NCBI GenBank assembly: GCA_942491535.1
Contig: CALOBV010000006.1
Coordinates: 434,001 to 498,000, forward strand
DNA length: 64,000 nucleotides
DNA from: JAUVKT01 sp942491535
Lineage (GTDB): Bacteria > Bacteroidota > Bacteroidia > Bacteroidales > VadinHA17
Direction of reading: 5' to 3'
Shown here piece after piece: positions 8,746 to 18,588 of this stretch (positions are counted from its first letter, which is position 1; every line of letters starts with the position of its first letter). The position numbers and the translations under genes were made by a program. A model generated the notes under the pieces. That model ran no database searches, was not told where the DNA came from, and saw only the letters and a list, made by a program, of their open reading frames with translations.

Positions 8746-10113
8746 TCAGGCAAAGAAGGCATAAAACCCCCGGCCGATAAGCATATAGATCAGGAGTCCG
8801 ATAATATCATTCATTGTTGTAATAAATGGCCCGGTGGCAAGAGCAGGATCGATCTTATATCTATTAAGTACCAGCGGAATAAATGTTCCGAAGAGTGCTG
8901 CAATAACGACTACCGAAATCAGGGAAACACTAACTGTAATGGTCAGGGCAAAGGTGTCGCTGGTAAAATAATTATATATAAAAATTAAAATTGCAAGGAT
9001 AAGTCCGTTTAGCAGTGCAACCAGAAACTCCTTGCCAAGTTTCCGAAATGTTCTGTCTGTTCTGAGGGTATTATTTGCCAGACCCTGAACAATAATTGCC
9101 GACGACTGGATACCTACATTACCTCCCATAGCGGCAATAAGTGGAATAAAAAATGCCATCTCGGGGTAGATCTTCAAACTGGATTCAAATCTCCCAAGCA
9201 CAAGTGCTCCAAATATTCCTCCTGCAAGTCCGATAAGCAACCATGGTAGTCGGGCCCTGGTAATTGTAAATACTCTGTCGGTCGCTTCAACCTCATCAAT
9301 AAGACCGGATGCCATCTGGTAGTCTTTCTCGGCTTCTTCCCTGATAATATCAACAATATCATCAATAGTAATTCTACCAACAAGCCGGCCAATAGAATCA
9401 ACTACCGGGAGGGCAACAAGGTCGTACTTCTCCATTATCTGAGCAACTTCCTCAGATGAAGTTTCTGTTTTAACAGATATTATATCGTCTTCGATAATAC
9501 TCTTAACCTTATTTGAATTATTTGAGAGAAGCATCCTTTTCAGAGATACAACACCAAGCAGCACATTGTCATCATTTACCACGTAGAGGTAATAAACCTC
9601 ATCTACCTCATCGGCCTGTCTGGCCAGCTCCTTTAGACAGGTCAGGATAGTCCAGTTCTCATTCACCTCTATCAGCTCCTTCCCCATCAATCCACCTGCA
9701 GAGTCTTCTTTATAAGCAAGCAGGTCTACAATATCGCCGGCCTGTTCCAGGTCATCAAGGTGCAATAATATCTCCTGTTTTTTCGCCTCGTCCATGTCGC
9801 CAATAATATCGGCAGCATCGTCGGAGTCCATATGATCAATAAATTTCTGAGCGATAACTTCAGATGGCAGTACTTCCAGGAATCTCTCCCTATCGTCCTC
9901 ATCAAGTTCTGCCAGTACATCAGCAGCTAATTCATCATCAAGCAGGAGAAATAGGTACCGGGCCTCCTCAATATTAAGCTCATGATATATTTCTGCAATA
10001 TCTGCTTCATGAAAACCCTGAATAAGAAGAAGAGCATTCTTCTCATTATTTTCATTTATTGCCCCTTTCAGGTCAGAAATAAACTCTCTTGTCAATTCTA
10101 ATTTCCTGGCCAT
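8746..10113 (-). CDS. mgtE: Magnesium transporter MgtE
   Basis: Mg2+ channel/transporter of the inner membrane, gated by cytoplasmic Mg2+ sensing. The 455-residue protein has the MgtE N domain (about 20-125, repeated DDxAD-like helices such as MDSDDAADIIGDM), a tandem CBS domain (about 135-255) and five C-terminal membrane helices (about 285-450). The conserved pore region GGNVGIQSSAIIVQGLA and the C-terminal PFITTMNDIIGLLIYM are present. The gene follows rsmA by 12 bp, a pairing common in Bacteroidota. Confidence 0.96.
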   Translation of the reverse strand: MARKLELTREFISDLKGAINENNEKNALLLIQGFHEADIAEIYHELNIEEARYLFLLLDDELAADVLAELDEDDRERFLEVLPSEVIAQKFIDHMDSDDAADIIGDMDEAKKQEILLHLDDLEQAGDIVDLLAYKEDSAGGLMGKELIEVNENWTILTCLKELARQADEVDEVYYLYVVNDDNVLLGVVSLKRMLLSNNSNKVKSIIEDDIISVKTETSSEEVAQIMEKYDLVALPVVDSIGRLVGRITIDDIVDIIREEAEKDYQMASGLIDEVEATDRVFTITRARLPWLLIGLAGGIFGALVLGRFESSLKIYPEMAFFIPLIAAMGGNVGIQSSAIIVQGLANNTLRTDRTFRKLGKEFLVALLNGLILAILIFIYNYFTSDTFALTITVSVSLISVVVIAALFGTFIPLVLNRYKIDPALATGPFITTMNDIIGLLIYMLIGRGFYAFFA

Positions 10114-10125
10114 AACATTTAAGTT

Positions 10126-10899
10126 TTAGTTCCTAACTATTTCTTCTACCCAGTTTGTCAATTCCACGAATTCTTCGAGGGCAAGCTGCTCGGGTCTTTT
10201 CGACAAAAACTTATGCTGGGCCTCCCCGATATTATATGCACTCTTAATAGAATTTCTAATCATTTTTCTTCTATGGTTAAAAGTACTTTTAACTATCACC
10301 TTTAACATATACTCATCACAGCCCGGTCTGTCACTACCGTTCCTGGTCATCCTTACAACAGCCGAGTTTACCTTTGGCATTGGCCTGAAGACGGTAGGAG
10401 GAACATCGAACAAATACTCAATATCATAATACACTTTCAACAATACGCTCAATATTCCATAAATCTTACTGCCGGGCCCTGAACAAATCCTTTGAGCCAC
10501 TTCTTTCTGAATCATGCCGGCCATCTCGTGTACCTTATCCTTATTATCAAGTGCTTTAAAAAATATCTGACTTGAGATATTATAAGGAAAATTTCCGATT
10601 ACGGCGATGGGTCCCTTACCATGTTTTTCCAGGTCGTACTTTAAAAAATCGCCTTCTATAATATTGAGTTCGGGCAATTCTCTTTTAAGGTACTGAACCG
10701 ACTCATTATCAATCTCTATTACACTCAGATCATCAATATCTCTTTCTATGAGAAAGCGAGTTAGCACACCTGTTCCCGGTCCAACCTCAAGCACCACATT
10801 CAGGTCTTTAAGTTGTAGTACGCCGGCTATTCTTTCTGCAACAGATTTATCAATCAGAAAGTGCTGTCCAAGATGTTTTTTTGCCCTTACTTCGCTCAT
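10126..10899 (-). CDS. rsmA: 16S rRNA dimethyladenosine transferase RsmA (KsgA)
   Basis: SAM-dependent enzyme that dimethylates two adjacent adenosines near the 3' end of 16S rRNA during 30S maturation. The 257-residue protein starts with the family signature KKHLGQHFLID (7-17). It has SAM motif I LEVGPGTG at 37-44 and the catalytic NFPY tetrad at 103-106, followed by the C-terminal RNA-binding helical domain. Length is typical. It is the upstream gene of the rsmA-mgtE pair. Confidence 0.96.
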   Translation of the reverse strand: MSEVRAKKHLGQHFLIDKSVAERIAGVLQLKDLNVVLEVGPGTGVLTRFLIERDIDDLSVIEIDNESVQYLKRELPELNIIEGDFLKYDLEKHGKGPIAVIGNFPYNISSQIFFKALDNKDKVHEMAGMIQKEVAQRICSGPGSKIYGILSVLLKVYYDIEYLFDVPPTVFRPMPKVNSAVVRMTRNGSDRPGCDEYMLKVIVKSTFNHRRKMIRNSIKSAYNIGEAQHKFLSKRPEQLALEEFVELTNWVEEIVRN

Positions 10900-10954
10900 A
10901 ACGAACGCAAAATAAGGTTATTATAACGACATTACCAACCTGCTCCGAGATTAT

Positions 10955-13900
10955 TTAGCTTACTCTTTTATTGGTGTTAGCTGATATCGTGAGTGTCTCC
11001 AATCGTTTTATGAGGCCTCTCAATGAATTAAAATAGAGAGTAATAAATAGTGCTATGCTCATAATCCAGATTACCGCAACATTAAATACCAGGGTGTCGA
11101 TCCTGCTTTTACCCAATACCTTGAAAGGAGCGTAAAAATGGGCCCGGCCAACCTTTGAATGGGGGGTCATGTAAACCGGATCAGCCTTCTGAATTATCCT
11201 GGTTTGGGTTTCAAGTAATTTATCAGTGCTGTTCCTGTTCAATAATATCTCTGACAGGATAATATTCCTGTGGTTATCCATCAGGTCAATAATATGTTGT
11301 TTTCCATATTTTGCCTCCAGCCTTATCATCAGGGTATCTTTCTTTGCTACAGCCTGAAGAGTGTTTAGCCTGAACGAGGACTTCAGCGAATCTAATCTTT
11401 TTAGAGCCAGGTCGGCAACCAGGGTGTCATAGCTATCCCAATTCAGAAGCTTAATAAGGTCTGCATTATCAATACCCGACATTCCCGACAGCTCACCAAT
11501 ATGCAAGCTTAATTTTTGCATATTGTTCTCAAAGTGATCCCTGTATTGATCATTCCCAATGGCATATTCGGATTCTCTGGTTTTCTGCTCAAGCATAGGA
11601 ATAAGGAATGAGGCATACCAGTCGTTCTGACTGATTATCATATCCTCCTCAAAGAACAATTCCTCGTACTGATTACTTTTAAACTGCTCAACAGTAATAG
11701 CTTCATAGGCCCACCTGGTAGTCATTATATCACCTACCACAGGAACATAAACCTGTTTGGTCATTGAGGGGTGAAGATCATCAAATTTAATCATAGCTCC
11801 TCCCAATAATAACTGGGGTACAAGGATTAAAGGAATAAGGATATAAATGCTTACTGCAGATTTCATACCTGCAGATATGTTTAATCCCAACATATTGCCA
11901 AAACAGGATACAGAAAACAGTATAATCCAGTATGGCAAAATCATTCCTTCTATCTCAAGTATTGCATTCGCAACAAGAATGAAAGTCAATGTCTGAAATG
12001 CCGACAGGGCGAATAAAAAGACAATCTTGGAACTCAAATAACCAAGATGGCTTATCTCCAGGTACTTCTGGCGCTCAAGTACACGATTATCCTTAAATAT
12101 TTCTTCTGCACTTACTGTAAGTCCCACAAAGAGGGCAACAACAATAGACATAAATAAGAATACCGGCAGGTTCTTGTTATCTGCCAGCAAATATCCGTTA
12201 TCACCAATATATTTCGATAGGAACGACAGGATCAAGGCCAGTAGAGGAGACTCAATCAGGTTAATTACCATATACTGTCTATCTGAAATCTTCCTTAACA
12301 TGTTTCTCTGCAAAAATGTCTTTAGCTGGGAGATCTTGTCTGGAACCTTAAAGTTGCTTTTTGGTAAGGGAATTTTAGCTGAAGGAGAATTAGAGACGAC
12401 CGTGGCCATTGAGTTCAAATACCTTTCGTACCATTCTTCAGGTGTTACCTGCCTTTCAGCCCCCCTGGAGCCATCCTCGTTAACCTCCTTATTTTCTATA
12501 AGCTGAAGTATGTCTTCCGTCTCAACATTACCACAGGTTCTGCATTCACTCTCAGCAGCATTTGCCTGCGATGTTTCAGTCTTAAAATACACCAGCGAAT
12601 CCACAGGGTCGCCATCGTATACCATATAACCTCCCTTATCCAGTATCCATAGCCTGTCGAACATTTTTAAAATGTCTGATGACGGCTGATGAATTATGGA
12701 GAATACAAGACGTCCCTTCCTGGTCTGCATCTTAAGCAGCTCCATTACCTTGCTTGAATCGTGAGACGACAGGCCGGATGTTGGTTCATCAACAAATAGA
12801 ATAGCAGGTTCGCGCATCAATTCAAGTCCAATATTCAGTCTCTTTCTCTGGCCGCCGCTTATCTTCTTATTAAGCGGATCTCCTACCTGTAAATTTCGGA
12901 TATCGTCCAGCTCCAGGTCAGAGATAACCTTATCCACCAGGCTGATTATCTGGTCGTCTGAGCAATCCCCGAAACAGAGTCGTGCATTATAATACATGTT
13001 CTGATAAACGGTAAGCTCCTCCATCAATAAATCATCCTGGGGAATATAACCTATCAATCCCTTTAGTGCTTCAGATTCAGTATGAATATCATAGCCATTA
13101 AAGGTTATTGATCCCTCATCGGGCTTCATCTTACCGTTCATAATATTTAGCAGTGTCGATTTACCTACACCACTACCCCCCATTATGCCAATAAGGTTAC
13201 CCGAATCAGCCCTGAAGCTCATCTTCTTTACTCCCTGGTCAGATTTCCTGAAGCTGTACTTGATATTTCTGCCCTCAAAAGTTATCTTATCAGGGTATTT
13301 CTCACGGTAGAAAGATCTTATTATACCTGAATAATAGATTGATTTGATCCCCCTCCCTTTGATACTTACACCCTGCTCAAGCAGATAGGGTCTGCCAGGC
13401 ACTACAGATCTTCCCTTAAAGAAGAGGGACTGGGAACCGGAATAAGAAAATATAAGGGCGTCAATACTCTCTACATGCAGAAAATACAGGGTTCCCTTCA
13501 GATTTTCAATATTAAGCCTTTTCCATTTCTCCCTGTTAGTAAACCAATGAGAATCACTTTCTTCGCCATCACATCCCTCGGCAATCATGATACAATCTGT
13601 TGAAACATCATCAAGATGCTCTCCCAGCATAAAAGCAAATGCATTCTCATATTCCTTATCAGAAATATTGAATGTTGAGGCAACAATATCAATTACTTTC
13701 TTCTCCTGTTCGGTCAGCTGTTTGTCTTCATATACAAACTCAAGGAGCTGAAGAAAAACAATCATCCTCTCTTCCAGGAACAGACCCTTCCTTATTTGCC
13801 TGCAAATATTGGTTATCTGAAAAGTGATCAGCGAGCTTTCACCCGACATACTTTCTTCGCTCAGGTTTGAAAGCTCCTCAGTATAAAACTTATAGGTTTC

Positions 13901-14059
13901 CTCAAAAAGGTTGAAATAATCGTCCTCAATCTCCGGATTTAAATAACGCCTGAGGTAAATGTGCAAAATTTTTCTCCCTCGTGCCGAGATACCGACCGGG
14001 TTCATATTCGACAGAATGGCGAATATGTGTACCAATGCAAGAAGAACAGGTTCCCTCAT
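10955..14059 (-). CDS. Large ABC transporter half (ABCG-like) with N-terminal TerB-like domain
   Basis: A 1034-residue protein. Residues about 1-145 are helical and acidic and resemble a TerB-like domain (LLEFVYEDKQLTEQEKKVI). A linker of about 110 residues follows, then an ATPase domain (about 260-490) with Walker A GGSGVGKST (294-302), ABC signature ISGGQRKRL (400-408) and Walker B ILFVDEPTSG (420-429). The C-terminal half is an ABC-2/ABCG-type membrane domain, with helices at about 605-800 and a final one near 1000, split by a soluble segment of about 180 residues. It resembles ABCG half-transporters in order (ATPase then membrane). Substrate unknown; domain family names are inferred by eye. 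Confidence 0.82.
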   Translation of the reverse strand: MREPVLLALVHIFAILSNMNPVGISARGRKILHIYLRRYLNPEIEDDYFNLFEETYKFYTEELSNLSEESMSGESSLITFQITNICRQIRKGLFLEERMIVFLQLLEFVYEDKQLTEQEKKVIDIVASTFNISDKEYENAFAFMLGEHLDDVSTDCIMIAEGCDGEESDSHWFTNREKWKRLNIENLKGTLYFLHVESIDALIFSYSGSQSLFFKGRSVVPGRPYLLEQGVSIKGRGIKSIYYSGIIRSFYREKYPDKITFEGRNIKYSFRKSDQGVKKMSFRADSGNLIGIMGGSGVGKSTLLNIMNGKMKPDEGSITFNGYDIHTESEALKGLIGYIPQDDLLMEELTVYQNMYYNARLCFGDCSDDQIISLVDKVISDLELDDIRNLQVGDPLNKKISGGQRKRLNIGLELMREPAILFVDEPTSGLSSHDSSKVMELLKMQTRKGRLVFSIIHQPSSDILKMFDRLWILDKGGYMVYDGDPVDSLVYFKTETSQANAAESECRTCGNVETEDILQLIENKEVNEDGSRGAERQVTPEEWYERYLNSMATVVSNSPSAKIPLPKSNFKVPDKISQLKTFLQRNMLRKISDRQYMVINLIESPLLALILSFLSKYIGDNGYLLADNKNLPVFLFMSIVVALFVGLTVSAEEIFKDNRVLERQKYLEISHLGYLSSKIVFLFALSAFQTLTFILVANAILEIEGMILPYWIILFSVSCFGNMLGLNISAGMKSAVSIYILIPLILVPQLLLGGAMIKFDDLHPSMTKQVYVPVVGDIMTTRWAYEAITVEQFKSNQYEELFFEEDMIISQNDWYASFLIPMLEQKTRESEYAIGNDQYRDHFENNMQKLSLHIGELSGMSGIDNADLIKLLNWDSYDTLVADLALKRLDSLKSSFRLNTLQAVAKKDTLMIRLEAKYGKQHIIDLMDNHRNIILSEILLNRNSTDKLLETQTRIIQKADPVYMTPHSKVGRAHFYAPFKVLGKSRIDTLVFNVAVIWIMSIALFITLYFNSLRGLIKRLETLTISANTNKRVS

Positions 14060-14072
14060 AAATAATAGTTAT

Positions 14073-14110
14073 AAAAAAACCGCGAAGCTACCTCCTGATA
14101 ATCTTCGCGG
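14073..14110 (-). terminator. Rho-independent terminator between lipoprotein and ABC genes
   Basis: Read on the minus strand, CCGCGAAG and CTTCGCGG form a perfect 8-bp stem around a 15-nt loop, followed by TTTTTTT. It lies 20 nt after the stop of the lipoprotein gene and 14 nt before the ATG of the ABC gene, so read-through may set the ABC protein level. The loop contains AGGAGG, a Shine-Dalgarno-like string. Confidence 0.8.
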
Positions 14111-14129
14111 TAAAATTCATTTTCCTGAA

Positions 14130-14951
14130 TTAAGATGTCATCTTATCTCTTAAAGCCTCTATCTCGCGAGTTATGTCTTCAACGTTCTTTAAAGACAGAC
14201 TTGTGTCGATACCTTCGTATATTTTAGCCATAGGGGCAAACATTTCCAGTATCTCATTTACTGAGGGTTCTGCTGCATGAACCTTTGCCAGGTCCATAAA
14301 TAATTCAAAAGATGCTTTTTGCTCGAGCAATACTTTTACAATCCCCTCTACGTGAAAAACTGCTTCTGATATGTGTGTTGTTATGTACATACCTTCAACC
14401 CATGCCCCGGCAACAACCATTAGAGCCTGTGCCTGCTGATCATTTTCATTAAGGTAACTGTAAGTACCATTAAATGCTTTGGTCAAAATATCAACCAGCT
14501 GATCGCGGTTATCAAAACTGTTCTTTATATCGTCATAAAGTCTCTGGTTATATATTTTTGCCATATTCAGATCATTGGCAAGCACGCGTATAGCATCCAG
14601 GTAATTTATAACATCCTGGTTCATATTATATAGTGTGGCATAGCTCAGATCTGCCCCGTAAACACCAAGGTTAATAGCTTTGTCTGTACTTGTAACATAC
14701 TTTCTGGCGTTGTCTGTCGGATTTGAAATGCCAATCATATATCCAACTTCAAGCTCTGTAAGCATTTTAATAACCTCGGCAGAAGTTGGCAATGGGTATA
14801 CAACGTCTTCTATTTCCTTTGTGATCTCCTGTGCTTCTACCAAATCTATCTCTTTCTGATCGTTAGATGCCTTCTTGTTATTACACGATACCAGGCTGGT
14901 AAACGATATAATCAGGGCAGGAACAAGTACCAATACTATTTTCTTCATCAC
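14130..14951 (-). CDS. Hypothetical helical lipoprotein
   Basis: I do not recognise this family. The 273-residue product has a lipoprotein signal peptide with lipobox LVSC (cysteine at about residue 23), so it is probably anchored to a membrane facing the periplasm. The mature part is acidic and looks almost wholly alpha-helical, without repeats or catalytic motifs I can name. It lies directly upstream of the large ABC transporter gene, with a terminator hairpin between them, which suggests but does not prove a shared role. Confidence 0.75.
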   Translation of the reverse strand: MMKKIVLVLVPALIISFTSLVSCNNKKASNDQKEIDLVEAQEITKEIEDVVYPLPTSAEVIKMLTELEVGYMIGISNPTDNARKYVTSTDKAINLGVYGADLSYATLYNMNQDVINYLDAIRVLANDLNMAKIYNQRLYDDIKNSFDNRDQLVDILTKAFNGTYSYLNENDQQAQALMVVAGAWVEGMYITTHISEAVFHVEGIVKVLLEQKASFELFMDLAKVHAAEPSVNEILEMFAPMAKIYEGIDTSLSLKNVEDITREIEALRDKMTS

Positions 14952-15110
14952 TTATTTTATTTAGTTAAAATTTATTTTATCAGGGCTCAAAAAGTGAACA
15001 CTCACAGTTGTTATATTAGATACAATAGGGTAATATTGTATCACATTTCTAACCCATAAAAATATAAAAATTAATCTTAAACCTTCCCTATATTATTAAT
15101 ATTATCAGTT

Positions 15111-16220
15111 ATGAAGAAGCTCTTGATTATCTTTACTATTATAAGTCTCGCCAGTTGCCAGGGTAAAAACCCTAAAAACATCACTGATTTAGCAGGATCA
15201 AAGATCGAAACTCCTGTACCATCACTTAATCTCAGTGAAGCTAACAGGCTTGCAAATCTACCGATTGAATGTGTTAACAGGGAGTATCCGAATAAGCTGA
15301 ATCAGACTATCGGCAGCGACGAAGACCTTAATCCACCCCGTGAACTGCATCCGGCCTTTTACGGCTGCTTCGACTGGCACTCTTCAGTGCATGGCCACTG
15401 GTCGCTTGTTAAACTGGCTAAGAATTTCCCTGATCTTGAAAAAACAGATCTTATCAGAGGCCTCCTTTCTGAAAGGATAACAAGGGAAAACATTGAGATG
15501 GAGATTAAATATTTTACCAGCGAATACAACCAAACATTTGAACGAACCTATGGGTGGGCATGGTTGCTAAAGCTTGCAGAAGAAATAAATACCTGGGACG
15601 ATCCTCTTGCCCGGGAATTAGAAGAGAACCTGGCCCCTCTTGCAGATATGATAGCAGAAATGTATATCGGGTTTTTACCAAAACTGAACTACCCGATAAG
15701 AGTAGGTACACATACCAACACGGCTTTTGGGCTAACTTTTGCCTACGACTATGCACTGGAAACAGATAATCAGGAGTTACTGGCAACAATATCACAAAGA
15801 GCACGCGATTTCTATTTTTACGATAATACCTGCCCCATGTCGTGGGAACCGGGAGGTAACGATTTCCTGTCGCCCTGTCTCGAGGAAGCAAATCTAATGA
15901 TGAGGGTGCTCGACCAGGAAGAATTTAGAATATGGCTTAAGTCTTTTCTTCCGGATCTGTCGAACAAGGACTATCATCTTGAACCTGGGATAGTAACAGA
16001 TAGAAGCGACGGACAACTGGCACATCTTGATGGCTTGAACTTCAGCAGGGCATGGTGTCTTTATGGAATTGCCGAATACCTTCCGGAATATGAACACCTT
16101 AGGATAATTGCAGATAATCATATTATGCACTCACTGCCGGATATTACCAGCGGGCACTATGAAGGAAGTCACTGGCTGGCCAGTTTCGCACTTCTTGCCC
16201 TTGATTCAAGAATTGATTAA
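15111..16220 (+). CDS. DUF2891 family lipoprotein
   Basis: The 369-residue product has a lipoprotein signal (lipobox ASC, cysteine at residue 16) and a long helical domain recognisable as DUF2891. Characteristic segments are HPAFYGCFDWHSSVHGHW (about 83-100), TYGWAWLLKLA, GTHTNTAFG and the C-terminal SGHYEGSHWLASFA. The many conserved His, Trp and Asp residues and helical-repeat appearance recall (alpha/alpha) barrel carbohydrate-active proteins, but the function is not known. It probably sits in the periplasm or outer membrane. It stands alone before the aminotransferase-carAB operon. Confidence 0.82.
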   Translation: MKKLLIIFTIISLASCQGKNPKNITDLAGSKIETPVPSLNLSEANRLANLPIECVNREYPNKLNQTIGSDEDLNPPRELHPAFYGCFDWHSSVHGHWSLVKLAKNFPDLEKTDLIRGLLSERITRENIEMEIKYFTSEYNQTFERTYGWAWLLKLAEEINTWDDPLARELEENLAPLADMIAEMYIGFLPKLNYPIRVGTHTNTAFGLTFAYDYALETDNQELLATISQRARDFYFYDNTCPMSWEPGGNDFLSPCLEEANLMMRVLDQEEFRIWLKSFLPDLSNKDYHLEPGIVTDRSDGQLAHLDGLNFSRAWCLYGIAEYLPEYEHLRIIADNHIMHSLPDITSGHYEGSHWLASFALLALDSRID

Positions 16221-16229
16221 GGAGACTTC

Positions 16230-16291
16230 TTTTTACTTTTTACTTTATACTTTTTACTTTATACTTTTATCTTTTATCTATATCTTTATAC
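16230..16291. repeat. Heptamer array (TTTTTAC/TTTATAC type), 9 units
   Basis: The units are TTTTTAC, TTTTTAC, TTTATAC, TTTTTAC, TTTATAC, TTTTATC, TTTTATC, a six-base TATATC and TTTATAC. The array begins 9 bp after the stop codon of the DUF2891 gene and ends about 20 bp before the next start. Confidence 0.8.
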
Positions 16292-16312
16292 CCCGGATTT
16301 ATACTCTGGGAT

Positions 16313-17485
16313 ATGATATATAACTTCGACGAGCCTGTCGACCGACAGGGAACAAGCTGTGTTAAATACGACTTAAGATCTGAAGTATTTGGAAATAATA
16401 ATGTTATTCCAATGTGGGTGGCAGATATGGATTTCCGGACACCTCCCTTTATTATTGAGGCAATAAGAAAAAGGCTGGATCATGAAATACTTGGATATAC
16501 TCTCAGGAGAGACGAGTATTTTGAATCATTTGTAGAATGGGTGCAAAGAAGATATTCATGGACAATTAGCAGGGAATGGATCACATTTAGTCCGGGCATT
16601 GTTCCTGCTCTTAATATTTGCACCCTTGCTTATACCAGGCCCGGAGATAGTATTATCGTTCAACCTCCTGTTTATTTCCCCTTCTTTACAGCGGTAAAAG
16701 ACCATGGCAGGAAAATACTATTCAACCGTTTGAAAGAAGAAAATGAATACTACACCTTCGATTTTGAAGATCTGGAAAAGAAAGCAAAAAAAGGTGCAAA
16801 GATGCTGATCCTGTCAAACCCTCATAATCCTGTAGGAAGAGCATGGAAAAAAGAAGAATTGATCGAATTAGCAGATATTTGCAGGAGATATAATATACTG
16901 ATTATCAGCGACGAGATTCACTCAGACCTGGTTCTCCCGGGGTATAAACATATTCCCCTTGCATCACTGTCTGAGGAGATCTCTTCAATTACAATATCGT
17001 GTATGGCACCCAGTAAAACATTTAACCTGGCCGGGCTTGCAACATCTTCAGTAATAATATCGGATAAGGAAATAAGAGAAAAATTTAACAGGCAAATTGA
17101 AAGCCTCCACATTAGTGGTGGAAATATTTTCGGAACAGAAGCATCAATAGCAGCCTATCGAAAAGGAGAAGAGTGGTTGGATCAATTACTCAATTACCTG
17201 CAGGGCAATATTGACTACGTTTTAGAGAGCTTAAATCATTCGGAGACGGGAATTATTCCTGTAAGACCGGAAGCAACCTACATGATATGGCTCAATTGCA
17301 GGGCCCTTGGCCTGGAACCAAAAGCATTGAACGATTTTTTCATTAATAAAGCAGGCCTTGGAATGAATGAAGGAAGTATGTTTGGCCCGGGAGGGGATGG
17401 TTTTATGAGGATGAACATTGCCTGCCCTAAGAGCACGGTAATGAAGGCTCTTGAGAATATCGAAAAAACAATAAAAAATATATAA
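16313..17485 (+). CDS. PLP-dependent aminotransferase of the MalY/PatB (cystathionine beta-lyase) type
   Basis: Fold-type I class I/II aminotransferase family; MalY/PatB relatives cleave cystathionine or other S-conjugated cysteines to pyruvate, ammonia and a thiol. The 390-residue protein has the family N-terminus (PMWVADMDFRTPP, 33-45), NPHNPVGR at 169-176, SDEIHSDL at 199-206 and the Schiff-base lysine K235 in MAPSKTFNLAGL. It overlaps carA by one base (TAATG), which implies translational coupling. A true aminotransferase activity cannot be excluded. Confidence 0.9.
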   Translation: MIYNFDEPVDRQGTSCVKYDLRSEVFGNNNVIPMWVADMDFRTPPFIIEAIRKRLDHEILGYTLRRDEYFESFVEWVQRRYSWTISREWITFSPGIVPALNICTLAYTRPGDSIIVQPPVYFPFFTAVKDHGRKILFNRLKEENEYYTFDFEDLEKKAKKGAKMLILSNPHNPVGRAWKKEELIELADICRRYNILIISDEIHSDLVLPGYKHIPLASLSEEISSITISCMAPSKTFNLAGLATSSVIISDKEIREKFNRQIESLHISGGNIFGTEASIAAYRKGEEWLDQLLNYLQGNIDYVLESLNHSETGIIPVRPEATYMIWLNCRALGLEPKALNDFFINKAGLGMNEGSMFGPGGDGFMRMNIACPKSTVMKALENIEKTIKNI

Positions 17486-18588
17486 TGGGCCGCTACCAGA
17501 ACGTAAAACTTACACTTGAGGATGGCACTCAATACAGGGGCAAATCTTTTGGAAAAATTATTGCCTCTGCCGGCGAAGTAGTTTTTAATACTGCAATGAC
17601 CGGGTACCCCGAAAGCCTTACCGACCCCTCCTACCGCGGACAGATACTCTGCCTTACATACCCCCTGGTTGGAAACTACGGAGCTCCGGGCATAGAAGAG
17701 GAAGATGACATGTATAAATTTCATGAGTCATCTGATATACATATTAGTGGTTTGATAGTATCAGACTATTCATTTGAATACAGCCACTGGAATGCCAGCG
17801 AAAGCCTTCACCAATGGCTCTACAATAAACAGATTCCCGGAATATATGGTATTGACACACGGGCCCTGACAAAAAGGCTAAGAGAAAAGGGCTCCATGCT
17901 GGGAAAGATTGAACCGGAAGGAAGCGAAATTGAATTTTATGATCCTAATAAAATTAACCTGGTAGCAGAAGTAAGTATTAAAGAACCCATGGAGTACGGC
18001 AAGGGCAAATACAGGATAGCACTTATTGATTGTGGTGTTAAATACAATATTATAAGGAATCTCCTGAAGCGGAATACTACCATAATAAGAGTTCCGTGGG
18101 ATTATGATTACAGACAGCTTGAATTTGATGGCCTCTTTATCTCAAATGGCCCAGGCGATCCAAAGCAATGTGTGGCAACAATCAATAATATAAGAAAATC
18201 ACTGACAGATGATATTCCGATATTTGGGATATGCCTGGGAAACCAGTTAATGGCCCTTGCCTCGGGAGCAGAAACTTATAAACTAAAATACGGCCACAGG
18301 AGTCATAACCAGCCTGTCCTGCAAACAGGTACAGACAGGGCTTATATCACATCACAAAATCATGGATTTGCAGTAGATAATGAATCTCTTAATAAAGAAT
18401 GGGAACCTCTTTTTGTAAATGTAAATGACAATACAAATGAAGGCATGAAGCACATTACCCGACCCTTCTTTTCAACCCAATTCCATCCCGAAGCTTCAGG
18501 AGGACCTACCGATACAAACTTCCTGTTTGATGTATTTATGGATAATATAAAAGAAGCAAAAGAATCGAAGCAAGGAAAAAATGAATAA
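17485..18588 (+). CDS. carA: Carbamoyl phosphate synthase small subunit
   Basis: Glutamine amidotransferase subunit that supplies ammonia to CarB for carbamoyl phosphate in pyrimidine and arginine synthesis. The 367-residue protein has the CPSase small-chain N-terminal domain (about 1-140) and a class I glutaminase domain with nucleophile C250 (FGICLGNQ) and catalytic pair H334/E336 (QFHPEAS). Length is normal. The start overlaps the upstream aminotransferase stop by 1 bp, and its end overlaps carB by 8 bp, so the three are translated as a coupled unit. Confidence 0.97.
   Translation: MGRYQNVKLTLEDGTQYRGKSFGKIIASAGEVVFNTAMTGYPESLTDPSYRGQILCLTYPLVGNYGAPGIEEEDDMYKFHESSDIHISGLIVSDYSFEYSHWNASESLHQWLYNKQIPGIYGIDTRALTKRLREKGSMLGKIEPEGSEIEFYDPNKINLVAEVSIKEPMEYGKGKYRIALIDCGVKYNIIRNLLKRNTTIIRVPWDYDYRQLEFDGLFISNGPGDPKQCVATINNIRKSLTDDIPIFGICLGNQLMALASGAETYKLKYGHRSHNQPVLQTGTDRAYITSQNHGFAVDNESLNKEWEPLFVNVNDNTNEGMKHITRPFFSTQFHPEASGGPTDTNFLFDVFMDNIKEAKESKQGKNE

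Noticed and set aside
14952..15110. Promoters or riboswitch in the divergent gap
   Set aside because: The 159-bp region is AT-rich, but I found no TAnnTTTG box on either strand and no known riboswitch core.
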